Origin: Buxus sempervirens
Lineage: Eukaryota > Streptophyta > Magnoliopsida > Buxales > Buxaceae
Direction of reading: 5' to 3'
DNA length: 64,000 nt
NCBI GenBank assembly: GCA_947561395.2
Contig: OX387190.1
Location: 40,288,392-40,352,391, forward strand
Below are positions 1 through 11,640 of this stretch, one piece after another (position 1 is the first letter of the stretch; the number at the start of each line of letters is the position of its first letter). Under the pieces are notes generated by a model. The model saw only the letters and a program-made list of their open reading frames with translations. It was not told the DNA's origin and searched no databases. The position numbers and the translations under genes are program-made.

Positions 1-3000
1 ATGTGAATCAACAGAGAAGCTCCCTAGGAGCAACTATTGAGATCCCTTCTCAAGGTTCTTTGGGTCATTATTCAAGTAATCCACCAAGCTTCACCTCCAT
101 GTCTGAGGATGGCATTGATGAGGAGGGCAGTGGTGCCGAGTCTTGTCTGACAGTATTGATCTCTGAGCTCTCTCACTTGAAGAAGGAAGTGAACATTGAC
201 AATTCCAGCAAAGCTGATAATAAAAATCACTTGGAACTTATGGATGATTTTCTGGAGATGGAGAGATTGGCATGTTTATCAACTGCTTCTAACGAGGCCA
301 TATGCACATCGGACAATTTGAATAAGAAGAAAACTGAAAATGTGGGCCATGGTGCTTTAGTTGACATTGGTAAAGGTGAGGCTTTCCAATCAAATCATAA
401 ATCTGATATGGATGCACCAACAGATCAGATTTCTTTAGGCGTGGCATTTCCAGCAATGGAAGTTGAATCTGAAATGTCTCAAATGGCCATGTCAAAGCTC
501 CAAAGAAAACTCTCTCTGATATTTGACTCCCAACCTAAGGGCATTGATTTAAGGAGGCTTTTGGAAGATATAAAATGTGCACTTGAGGATGTACAAGATA
601 ATCTGCCCCAGCAATCCATGAGTTGCAGGTTTGAGGAAATTAATGAAGCTGCTGCTAAAGTTGATCAGCAGGATTGTCGTCGACATAATATGGAAGATGC
701 AAGTAGTGGGATATTTTTGACACAGGATTGTCAACCAGGTACTGATAATGAACATGCTTTTAGTCAAGATTTGGCAATTGCCATTTCTCAGATTCATGAC
801 TTTGTAGTATCACTGAGCAAAGAAACTGCAGCTGGTCAGGAGACATATCCTGATGGACATGAGTTGAGCAAAAAAGTTGAGGAGTTTTCTGCCACTGTTA
901 ATAGTGTTCTATACAGCAGAATGGGTTTGTCTGACTTTGTTATTGACCTCTCTCATGTTTTGGCAAATTCCATTAAACTAAATTTTGCTGTTCTGGGATA
1001 CAAGGACAAGGAAGGAGAGACAAACAGTTCCGATTGCATAGACAAGGTAACTTTATTAGAGAAAAAGATAGTTCGTTGTGACTCATCGAGAGAGAAGATT
1101 CCTGAAGGTTGTTCTCATCTTTCTCGTTCTGCTTGTGATCCTGAAGTCTTTCAGGACGGTCAATTAAACCCAGGCTTGGAATTAAATTCCACATCATGCA
1201 ACTGCCTGTTGACTGAGTTAGAACAGTTGAAGTCAGAGAAATATAACATAGCAATGGATCTTGCTAGATGTTCTGAAAATTTGGAGAATACAAAGTTCCA
1301 GTTACATGAAACAGAGCAGCTTCTGGCAGAAGTAAGATCACAATTGGCATCTTCTCAAAATTCAAACAGCTTGGCCGAGACACAATTGAAATGTATGGCA
1401 GAGTCTTACAAGTCACTTGAAACACGTGAAGGGGAGTTTGAGGCTGAAGTTAACCTTCTGAAATCAAAAATGGAGTCTCTAGGTAATGAGCTCCAAGAAG
1501 AAAGGCGGAATCATCAGGATGCTTTGGCCAAATGCAAGGATCTGCAAGAGAAAATGCAAAGGTTGGCACCAATTCCTTTTTCTTTAGAAAACGTTCAGCA
1601 ACTTGTATGAGTCCTTTCCATGTTATTGACTGGGTTTACCGTTCGGCTGTCTTGACATGATTTTAGTTGGCATTAAATGTTTTTCATTATTGGACTGTTT
1701 TAGTTCTCGTTGGTGATTGATGGTAACTAAATACCTGATGGAGACTTGACTAGTAGAGTGCATAATCCCACTGATTATAATTGGTGTGCTGATCTTGATG
1801 CATCCATCTTGGAATTGCTTATTTGTACCTTGACTAGGGGTGCAACTTGGGTTCATTTAAAACTGGGAACCAACTTGACCCAAATTTCAAAGCATATGGT
1901 TTGGTTTTGGTTCTGAAATCTGTAACCTGAACTGATCTGGTTCAGTTTTGGGTTGATGTCTCAATTAAATCAAACGAAACAGACCGGAACCGAATATGAA
2001 AATGTGTTTCGATAAACTGAAGTGAACTGAACCTATACATGTATATATGTTCAGTTTGGTTTTCAGGTTGGAGTGATCAGTTCTTAATTTGGTTCACTTT
2101 TGGGTTAACAGCCACAAACCTCAGTTTCCTTTTGTGCTGATGTTAACCCACACCAAACTGAACCAAGTTGCACCCCTAACCTTGATGTTACTTAAGTTGT
2201 GAGTCATTTAAATTTGTTATTCTGTGGATGCTAGGATTATCATAAATTCATAGCATCAGTTAGGTGGCTTAGTTTCCTTTTGCTGTTGTCTTTGCTTAAT
2301 TGTTGGTTTTACCTCTGACATACCCACATTGTGCTTACAGGAATGAGAGCTGCCCAACATGTGCATTGTCTTCTGCAGTTGATTTGGATAATAAGACCAA
2401 ACAGGTAAATAACCATGTAAAACAATCCATTCTACTTTACCAAAAGTTTGAAATTGCCTCCAAAATTACATCTCACTATGTTTATTAGTCGTAAATAACA
2501 ACAGAAAGCTCGTGCTTAGTCCTCAATAATGTTTTTATGCTTATCAATCCATAGCCTCTAATCCAGTTGTATTTGTCAGTGATCATTAGGGGAGTTGGCA
2601 AAGTGGATTGAGACATTCGTTTTTCAATCTATCAGTCTTGTGTATTAACTTTTATAATCTCATTTGATGTGCTTAGAAGCCAGGACCTTCAAATTCTATT
2701 TCTGGACCCCATTCTACCCATTCCAGGAGGCAAGATGTGGGATTCTTCCGTTGCAAAAATCTTCCCAGAATTTTTTAATCTTTCATTTTATGTCCAGATC
2801 AGTGTACCTAGGATTCTTCTGTTTGAAACAATCTTTCCAGAATTTTTTAATCTCTCATTTTTGTGCTTGAGGGCTAGGATACAGTTGGAATCTGTAGAAC
2901 GAAAGAGTGAAATGTAGGATTCTACCCTCTCCCTCCCTCTACAATGCATGCTAACTAGTCTAGTCTGTTAATATCCTTGATTAATCTGCTTGAGTGAAGA

Positions 3001-3628
3001 TGTTTTATGGCTTAAGGTTGGGATTTAGGCTTAACACTTGGATTTAAGAAATCTATGAAATTTAGCTTCTTCTTTTTTCTTCTTATTGTTTCCATTTGCT
3101 TGTTTTTCTCTCCTTGGTTGCTCACATTTGGTATATAAACAACTCCAAATTCAATTGGTTTGTTTTTTGTAATGGCAGGATAGAGAGATAGCAGCTGCAG
3201 CTGAGAAGTTAGCAGAGTGTCAAGAGACCATATTTCTTCTTGGTAGGCAGTTAAAATCTTTACATCCTCCAATGGAACCTGAGGGTTCTCCTTACAGCAA
3301 GAGCCATCAAGCAGGTGAAGGTAACACCGAAGATGAACAGAATCCCAGTAGCTTGAACCCAAAAAGTTTACATGGCTTACAAGACCTTGATCAGACCAGG
3401 ATGGACAGTGCTGCTATGCAGAGAGGGGGCAGTGAGTCCCCATCGGATATGTATAATTCCCCATGGAGTCCATCCGATGCCGAAGCAAACCTGCTCAGAA
3501 GATCTCCAATGAGCTTAAAGCGTCCAAAACACAGATCTACGAGATCGACCTCATCTGCGCCAACGCCAGAGAAAAATTCACAAGGCTTTAGCAGATTTTT
3601 TTCTTCAAAAAGCAAAGGACGATCATAG
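1..3628 (+). CDS. Filament-like plant protein (FPP), 3' part of gene, three exons visible
   Basis: The gene runs in from the left edge. Exons: 1-1561 (5' end outside the window), 2341-2404 and 3179-3628, stop TAG at 3626-3628. Junctions are AG|GTTGGC to CTTACAG|GAAT and CAG|GTAAAT to GGCAG|GATAGA, and the phases agree, giving 690 residues in the window. What is seen: an acidic low-complexity segment, then a long heptad-rich coiled coil (about window residues 400-520), then the REIAAAAEKLAECQETI segment and a basic, Ser-rich tail ending SKSKGRS. These are hallmarks of the FPP family of long plant coiled-coil proteins, which are linked to the cytoskeleton and nuclear envelope. The family assignment is firm. 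The exact paralogue is not decided. Confidence 0.9.
1835..2178. mobile_element. hAT-like MITE in FPP intron
   Basis: A 344-bp element begins TAGGGGTGCAACTTGG and ends in its inverted complement CCAAGTTGCACCCCTA. It is flanked by 8-bp repeats ACCTTGAC (1827-1834) and ACCTTGAT (2179-2186), matching at 7 of 8 bases. The interior is rich in GGTTTGG/GGTTCAG-type motifs shared with the elements at 13593 and 50285. It has no coding capacity and lies in the intron between exons 1561 and 2341. Confidence 0.85.
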
Positions 3629-4674
3629 ACGTGAGGTCCTCAACACTTAACGGCATTTCTTTGTCAATGAGTCCATTTAACGGGCAGGAAACCGCAGAAG
3701 AGGTATTTTGTAGATAATGGACTTGCTGAATTTCGCGGTTGTGTGAGATGGGGTGATCTTTAGGCTCTCATTAGTCCAGATGTACAGTCTTCCTATCCAA
3801 AGTTTGTGGCTTATCCTTCTTTACTAAATGTTTGAAATTCGGATCTTAGTGTCCTCAATCATTTCCACATATGGAAAGCAGAGAGGCGCATATGTTACAA
3901 CCATTGAAGCCAAATTTGCAATCTCTCTCAGTCACAGACGAGCCATTTGTTATTAAAAAAAGCTATGCAACGAGGATAGGAAAGTGAAATGAGGTAAACT
4001 AATTGGAATAAGAAATTCAAACAGGGGACCTTAGAAATGTTGGAAAGAAATAGTGACAGCAAAGAAGGAAATATTGAAACATAAAAAGGGGTGGATTCAA
4101 ATGCTATACGGACTATCCTGTGAAGGTCCTCGTCAGGTTCCAACGGTGGAGTTCCACGTCTGATTATTTGAAAACATAGAAGGGAAAAATGCTTTCCTGA
4201 TTTCATTGCAGAGGAGAAGAAAAAAAACGGATTGAGATCATCTACGGTTCAACTGTAGCCAATAGTAAGCAAGCAGCTTGATTAAAAAAGTGAAGAGAAA
4301 TATTTCACTTTTCTCTCTCTTGCTTTGAAAAGTTGAAAAGTGAAATAATTATTTTTGCTTTTTTAATCAAATTGGGGCAAGCAGCTATTGACTACAGTTT
4401 AACTATAATAGATGATCTAAATCCAAAAAAAAAAAAAAAAAACTGAAAGAACAAAAAGTGAAAACCCTTACATTTTGCAATAACAAAAAACCCTAACTTT
4501 ATAATTAACAATGGCTATTTGATACATGCATTTCTTATATCGTTAGACCGGATACAAAAACTGTTTGTCAGTTGAAATTAAGCGAGAAAACCTGTAACAT
4601 CAACCGAAAAATTCTATCGATAAAATTTCAAAAAATCTTATGAAATTGTGTACATTACATATATGTTGATTGGC
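3629..4674. other. FPP 3' flank, no gene seen
   Basis: Contains the presumed FPP 3' UTR, then AT-rich sequence with a poly-A run near 4424-4441. No supported coding region or RNA gene. Confidence 0.5.
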
Positions 4675-4928
4675 AGCTTAGGGCTGATATTGTCGACCGC
4701 TTAATTCTACCGTGAACCCTACCGCTCGTATCAAATATCGCCACGTGGAGGACACAGTCATGTCGTTAAAAATAGTGTTAACTTCTCTGTTAACACATTC
4801 CTGGTTAAGATTAAATGGGCGCAAACTCAATTTCACACCCCTCCATTTCTCAGTCCTTAGGTAAAAACAAACCTCCCTCCAAATTCGTTAACATTGTCTC
4901 AATCCCTTTTTCTCTCCATTGGAATCTG

Positions 4929-5099
4929 CGTTACTGCATCCTTCTTCCCCCTTGGATTTCCCTCTCTCAAAAGCTCTGCCAGGGCCTCAACTGCCCCTTC
5001 CTCATTACTGATTCTCTTCTTATAATCATGAACTGCAGATAGGCTGAAAAGTGCTGCTGCAGCATTTTCTCTTGCTTCAGTCGTATGCCCAAACCGGAT
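4929..5099 (-). pseudogene. U-box/ARM-repeat E3 ligase fragment, left arm
   Basis: The minus strand reads TTEARENAAAALFSLSAVH and continues to GNPRGKKDAVT. This is the ARM-repeat segment typical of plant U-box proteins of the PUB16/17 type. The reading then changes abruptly to sequence unrelated to the family, which would normally continue into a further ARM repeat. There is no U-box domain and no start codon of its own, so this is a captured gene fragment. It is the mirror image of the copy at 6325. Confidence 0.7.
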
Positions 5100-6324
5100 C
5101 AAAATTTGGTAGTTTAGTAGCTCAGGTCATATATTACCAGCTCCACCTAATGCCAGCCTTTCCACACAAACGTAACTGGCAACTTGCTTGTCCATTGTAT
5201 AGAGAAATAGGCATGGGCAGGCGTTTAGATCTTTGACGTCGGTTACCTCTCTGAGCTCTCTCTATATACAAGGGTTTTATTTGATCTAACACATTGACGA
5301 AGCTATAATGGTCCTGATCATATAAAGATAAAAAAATTTTGGGAAGACTTAATATTCTATAAAAATTCTCATATGAAAATGATCCTTAAAAAATTTATAA
5401 ACATGAAAAAAAAAAGTGCCGCTTTTGAAGATTCTGAAATAGATGGAAAGTTGTGGATAACAAACCCAGTTCATATAGTGTTGAGACGGCAATTTGAACA
5501 TTCAAATTTACTTATCTTCTATTTTTCATATCCTCTCTCTAAAAAATAAATAAAACAAATTACCCCTTTCATCGTGATCATCTAAAGTTGGCTTTTCGTC
5601 AATCGTTTTGTAAATAGTAAACCACATTTTCTAATAATTCGCGGTTCATTGGGAGGCATTCCATAAGATTAAGATGTTACATTCAAAAGCCGTTTTCAAA
5701 CTTTACATGACCGTTACACGTTCTGAAGATTCATTTTGTTGCCAGCTTTTCTCTCACGGGAGGCGCGTTTTTATACTCTATTTAGATAGATTTTTGGGCC
5801 TAATGCATCTTTCCAGGAATTATAAAAGCATAGCTTTAGAACTAATGTTTTTTTTTTTTTTTTTTTTGTGCTTTAAACCCGCCAAAAGGCGTCTAGAAGG
5901 AGGTATTTGAATGAAGAGGACCAAGAACTCCAATTCACCAACCAAAGGATGGTATGGTGTGCGGCTGCACTAAATGAGTAAATGACAATAAGATGAGTCA
6001 AAGCATCACCCTTTTAGTGTTCTGTTTCGGGAGACATCCATTACTCCATACACGATCTATCTCTTTATTAATCGCAGTGTTTGGGTCTGGAGACATGACC
6101 CATGTGCAACTATCTGGAAATCAACGAACGATAAAGAAGAAAGAAACAATGGTTTTAATCATTGCTGGAATTCTGAAATCATTGTTGACATCGCCTGCTG
6201 CTCTGTGAAGGGCGTTAACACAAACTTAAACGAGAGAGGTCCGAAGTGGAATAAACACAGATTCAAACGAGAGATTACATGGCATCAAATGAGAGAGAAC
6301 ACAACATTGAATGAAGTTAACGCA

Positions 6325-6453
6325 GCATCACTTTTCAGTCTATCTGCAGTTCATGATTATAAGGAAAGAATCAGTGATGAGGAAGGGGCAGTTGAGGCCC
6401 TGGCAGGGCTTTCGAGATAAGGAAGTCTAAGGGGGAAGAAGGATGCAGTAACG
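6325..6453 (+). pseudogene. U-box/ARM-repeat E3 ligase fragment, right arm
   Basis: The plus strand reads SLFSLSAVHDYKERISDEEG and GAVEALAGLSR followed by an in-frame stop (TAA 6418-6420). It then resumes as the same GKKDAVT segment seen in the left arm. It is a more damaged inverted copy of the fragment at 4929-5099. Confidence 0.68.
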
Positions 6454-6703
6454 CAGATTCCAGCGGGAGAGAAAAAGGGATTGAAACAATGTCAACGAAT
6501 TTGGAGGGAGGTTCGTTTTTACCAGACCGAGAGATAGAACTATGGAAGGGTTGCGAAATTGAGTTCGCGCCCATTTAATCTTAACAGGAAATGCGTTAAT
6601 AGAGAAGTTAACGCCATTTTTCACGACATGACCGTGTCCTCAGCGTGACGATATTTGATAGGAGCGGTAGGATCCGCGGTAGAACGAAGCGGTCGACGAT
6701 ATC

Positions 6704-9700
6704 AGCCCGGCAACTTGGCGTCTACGGCAAGGAGGTGGGGTAACGACCATGGAGAGGCCACGTGGGTACGTAGCTTGTACTCCACTACTTGTGGGGTCAA
6801 GATCACGTGCTGGTCAACCCCCACCGAAGATGAGTGGAGTCCTGAGTACTGAGCAGTAACAAAAGAATTATGGGGCTTCAAATCCCACCTGACCGACCAA
6901 ACCAGCCTTTTGACAGGAAGTAGCCTTCCCCGCTCGTTCTCTTTCGCTCCGCCTTGTCTTTAATTCCTCAATTCCGTTCCAACCGAGCACCACTCAGTAC
7001 AGATTCGTACCTCTGGAGTAAAAGACAAATTTGTCCCTCCGGAAAAAGCAGAAAATAGAAATGGAGTGAAGGGAACCATTTTTCTCAGACCAACTCCCAC
7101 TCCCACCCAGATAAAATACTGTAGAAAAAGTTTAAATACCTCTTTAATTAATTAATTAATTAAATAGCTTTGATCATGTGTATATGTGGGTAGAGACTTT
7201 CTTATCCCATCATCAATTATAAAACTCCAATTTATGGACCTTTTGACTGGTCAATCAATTGCCTCACAAGTCAAAGTCAATATTTCGGTTCGATTCATTA
7301 CAATTTACATCTATATAGAACTAAGACGTGTGGGGGCAATCAAATTACTATAATTCCCTAAGCAGGGAAGCATACCCAAACTAAAACATTTATTGGATTG
7401 TTGGCCGCCTATTTAGATTGTCTTCTTCTTCTTCTTTTCTCTTTCCCACCTGTTATTTGGCAAGTTTTGAAGATTTTAATTGGTGTGTAAAGGATCCTAC
7501 AATGGTTGAAACTGTGTCAAGAAGGAAGAGTAACATCTAGGCAGAAAGAAATTTCCTTTAAGTATATGAGACCAGCATGTCTGCCCTGCATCACATTGCA
7601 CCTCCCAACACAGTTGGCCATTTGGCCTTCCTTGTCCATTATCCAATTCTTATCTTACTGAAGAAAGGAGCGAATTTTTTTAAAAGAATAAATGACCCAA
7701 TAAAGAGACCGACAACAAAGACAATCAATAAAAGTCACAAATATTGAAGCTAAAATAAAAAAAAAAGATTGTAGAGATGAATAATCTCATTAATGCAGAA
7801 ATAAATAGAACAACTTCCAGTGCGGGATTATTATTCACTTTCTCAATTCATTGAGAATTTTGGTTCTGAGAAGATCAGGCATCAAAGCGTACAAAAGAAG
7901 CTTAAATTACAGCTTCTATCTTGACTCTTGATATATATGTAAGGCCAATACATTTAAAGTAAACACCATTTGTTTCATTGAAAAACAAATATTTATATTG
8001 TTCTGAGTCATTTCAAGTGAATTGGGTTCTGAGTCAATGAAAATGATTTTCTCCTCCAGCAAAAGGGTATTCAAAATCTTTCCAGATTCGAGTCCCATTC
8101 TTCCATTGGAAGGATACGACTTATGAGACGAGAAAAGAGGATGATGGCCTCTTTTTCCATTGATCGTACTAATGTGCATGTGAGTTTGTCCGCATTCATT
8201 CCTAATCTCAAAAATTAACTTTTTATTTTCTTTTGGTAAACTCAAAAATTAACTTGGGATGCTGCAACACCCATAATCTCATTATTAGTGCCGGCTTTGA
8301 TTGAGGGATTACGGTGAACACGGACCGACATGGATTCGATGACACTTAATCATAGTTAGTCTTGTTGAGACTTCATTTTATTCTATTTTTGTTTTTTCTT
8401 AACACTTCTATAATAGCATATATATAGCCGGTGTAGCTGATGAGGGACTGTACAACTTCTATCTATAATGTTATTCATTTATTGTTCATCCATTTTTTTT
8501 GTTTTTATTTTTTTTGTGTAGGACCCATATTGAACGGCACTCCTCCAATACTGTAAATAAAAGTCTAGATAGAGACTGTACAGTCAACATTCCAGCATTT
8601 GTAGGACCTTAATTAACACCTTTTTTTTTTTTTTTTTTTTGGTTCCCTTTGAACCCCTTTGAACCAGCAAAAAATGTATCAGGGAACACATAAACACCTC
8701 CACGCGGGTATGCGGTTAGTTTTCTTTAAAAAATAAACATAAATGGATATCCAATATTATTACAGGCTAGAATTCGCCCGGAACAGCTCTGAATCGAAAA
8801 GAAACTTAAATAAAAATCATACAAATATAATTTTATATGGGAATGATCGAAGATGGTTTTTGGTAAACAAACTCTTATAAATCCGTGGGTCAATTTGAAC
8901 TTTAAGCCGTTTTCTCTTGAGACCTGAACAAACCGGGGAAACAGGAATCATTAACACTCATGGGATGTGACTGGGATCCCATTTTAGAAATAGTTAAAAA
9001 CATAGACACACGCCCTTGGCCCTTGGGTGGGTTGGATATCTGAAGGGAGCAATGATGGTGGCCATGCGGAGATACATCTTTTAACTGATGAGGGGATTCT
9101 CAACAGAATTATGACAGGAAGCGGAAAAACCGAAGATTCTGGGGCCTAGGGAGTCGGGAAAGAGAGGAAGTCCAAGTAATTTTGAAAAGCTTTTGTCTCT
9201 GCATGTCAGTGGAATTCTGTGGTCGAAAAAGCCTCTAGCTTTTTCCCTTTTTCTTTAAGAAAAAGTCAAAAAGTCACGAGAGTGAATTACGAGTCTTACA
9301 GTAAAGTGAAGACTAATGATGAGCATCATTCATTGGAGAAATTGAAGCAGGTTGGACCGTGGGATTGATTGGTGGACCCATCGATCACTTGAATTGGTTC
9401 GCAGAAGAACTTTAGAGATCTGGGACCCATTGACTGATTTGCGTAAACCCCACCAGTGGAATATGCCAAGTGAATATTTAGAGTGGATGCATGCGTGATT
9501 AACGTCGATCGCATCCCCACCGACCCACGATCTGAAAAAACGTTGAAGCAATCGCGTATGGAATGTGTATTACGTCCAAATATGCTTCTCATAATGCTTC
9601 TCATAAAATTCCCTTTATACTGTATATTTGAATGACTTGTATCAACATCAGGTATCCTGAATAACTACCTACCTCAGTAGTTTCTGACCGTTGGATACGG

Positions 9701-10216
9701 ACAAGAGGTGGTAGAAACGCTACTGTACGTGCATCCACTAGTAAGACATAAAACATTATCAAACCCTTTTATCTCCTGAAGGTATTTTCTATTTAAAATG
9801 GTTAATGGCAGCTATTTGAAAGCATCATAGGAGCTGAACCCGGGATAGGTCTGTCAAACCTTTGATCTCTTTGCACTTAATCTCCAGTTGACTTTGGTTA
9901 TGGAAAAATCTACTTTCTATTTTCTTTAAATAATTAATGCCTTGAAGGTAAATGCTTTTCCATGTGTCTTTATAAGGTTGGCCATGCTATGTTGTATTAC
10001 TGTGTTGAGGTGCACACTTGATCAAGATCCCTGCTTCAGCTTTCTTTAGATCGTATGAAATATGGACATTTCAACAGTTTTTAATCGTTATGCTTGAATG
10101 GATACTGGATAGGGATGCGAGAACTCGTAAAAATGTTACATATCTCAAATAGTGGAGAACCTTTTTTTTCCTTTTACAACGACCACAAAAGCGGATCGAT
10201 CTGAAACCAAAAGCGC
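6704..10216. other. Intergenic, no gene seen
   Basis: AT-rich intergenic DNA with a TTAA repeat near 7139-7160 and poly-T near 8623-8640. The open frames are short, lack family resemblance and have no splice-consistent neighbours. I see nothing supported here. Confidence 0.45.
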
Positions 10217-10237
10217 AGAGAGAGAGAGAGAGAGAGA
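10217..10237. repeat. (AG)n microsatellite
   Basis: Uninterrupted AG repeat of about ten units, downstream of the SAUR50-like gene. Confidence 0.9.
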
Positions 10238-10550
10238 TGAGTTTAAAAACAGGGGAACCACCCCTCATCTGCTTGCTTAACATCATCTCTCACAGCGAGC
10301 AAACCAGCTTCACTGTGAGGAAAATTTCATACTAGATAATATACATGTCTAAATCAGAAATTGTTCATGGGTAGTCTTGGGTCAGAGTCATTACAACAAA
10401 GCCCCCAAAAAAAAAATTAAAAAAAAATTTGCAAAATAAATAAGAAAAATATTTGTGAAATTAAGGAGGAAGAAGATAAAAAAAAAGAGAAGCAGTGATG
10501 CAGCTTCATCTTAGATATCTTCCCCCGACAGACGCCATCACGACTTTCTT

Positions 10551-10865
10551 TCATCTAAGCATCGACGTTAGAGAACGGAAAACAACTTCTTCACAAGGGA
10601 TTGTGAGACCCATGTCGTGATCGAAGCCAAACTCCTCCTCGGCCCTTCGAAGTAAGCTTTGAAACTCAGGGTGAGTTAAAAAGGTAATTGGAACAATGAA
10701 TCTGCTTCTGTTCTCTCCAACGTAAACAGCAAAATGGCCTTTGGGTACGTCTACTGGATGCACTTCTTCCCCAAAGTGTTGTTTCTTTCCCAAGCTTGAG
10801 CATCTCTTGAGAATTTGCTTCAGCACTGCTGCTTGAGGGAGTTTGTTTGCTTTCCTAAGAGCCAT
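10551..10865 (-). CDS. SAUR50: SAUR family protein, SAUR50-like
   Basis: Intronless, 104 residues. I chose the ATG at 10863-10865 because the protein then starts [20 protein letters not shown], as SAUR50-type proteins do. The open frame upstream is untranslated leader. The SAUR core is complete: [12 protein letters not shown] (about residues 41-52), the [16 protein letters not shown] strand-helix segment, AEEEFGFDH and GLTIPCEE near the C-terminus. SAURs of this clade inhibit PP2C.D phosphatases at the plasma membrane, which activates proton pumps and cell expansion (known for the family). A TATA-like TATATA lies near 10992-10997, about 130 bp upstream of the ATG on this strand. A second SAUR cluster and MRL1 follow, as in Arabidopsis At4g34760-34830. 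Confidence 0.93.
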   Translation of the reverse strand: MALRKANKLPQAAVLKQILKRCSSLGKKQHFGEEVHPVDVPKGHFAVYVGENRSRFIVPITFLTHPEFQSLLRRAEEEFGFDHDMGLTIPCEEVVFRSLTSMLR

Positions 10866-10989
10866 CCTGGGTGTCCGGCAGATAAGTTGAAGTGTAAAGC
10901 AAGAATCTGAAAGAAGGTTAAGATCGAAGAAAGGAAAAAGAGAAAAAGAGAGAGGTGAAGGTGGTGGCTGAAAAGGAAGAGAGGTGAAG

Positions 10990-10999
10990 GGTATATATG
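10990..10999 (-). promoter_or_regulatory. TATA box of SAUR50-like gene
   Basis: On the minus strand the sequence reads CCATATATAC, about 130 bp before the ATG. The spacing fits a short 5' leader. Inferred from sequence only. Confidence 0.5.
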
Positions 11000-11049
11000 G
11001 TGAGATTTGGAACGGGGAGAGGACTAACAAAGTCATGTGAGGTGTGGGG

Positions 11050-11600
11050 GCAAAGGACAGACCACGGGTGCTTTTTGGGTGTGTGTGCTTGTGTGCAAGG
11101 ACATGTAGGGAGCCAGCCCCATTGGGTTTACTCACTCTTGTTGCCTCTCCTAAGGGCAAACATGGCCCCCTCTCTCTATCTCTCGGATTTGGCTTTAAAT
11201 TCCAATCTTCTAACATGCTGTCTTCACTCTAATGTAATTTCAAGTTGGAAGAAAAACCCTTTTTGTTTGGTCCCTTTTATTTATCCTTTGTGGTCTCTCT
11301 TAATTTGCAGCTTCGAATTTAGAGTAAGTCCTAAATTTTCAAGCTTTAATTTTGACTGTTATACTTTGAAATTGGTCTCAAGTTCCAATGCCACTCTGCT
11401 CTTGCTTTGTCCCCTCCGATGGGGTGTTTAGACACATTCTTCGATTTGCTCATTTTAACTATCAGGCAACACGACACTAATTTTTCCTGGGTCTAATATT
11501 CTCGGTTCTTGCAAATACAGATCAGAGTCCGTCACACTTCAAATTTCAGTATTATAAAAAAAATGAAAAAAAGGAACTGAAGAAATTTCAGCATGTGCTA

Positions 11601-11640
<40 letters not shown>

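Larger units (their letters stand above)
4675..6703. repeat. Large inverted repeat (fold-back) with captured U-box gene fragments
   Basis: Left arm about 4675-5075 and right arm about 6322-6703 are inverted copies of each other, visibly alike over nearly 400 bp with scattered mismatches. Both include the same chimeric junction between U-box-type coding sequence and unrelated sequence (GTAACGCAGATTCCA). The 1.25-kb spacer holds AT-rich non-coding DNA and a poly-T run near 5850. Homology ends close to GGGCTGATAT-TGTCGACC on the outside. I saw no clear target-site duplication, so the superfamily is open. A Pack-MULE or fold-back element is the best guess. Confidence 0.7.

Noticed and set aside
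10551..11216. A 221-codon open frame as the SAUR50-like protein
   Set aside because: The first 117 codons are Pro/Ser-rich leader sequence overlapping the TATA box. SAUR homologues start at MALRKANK (10865).
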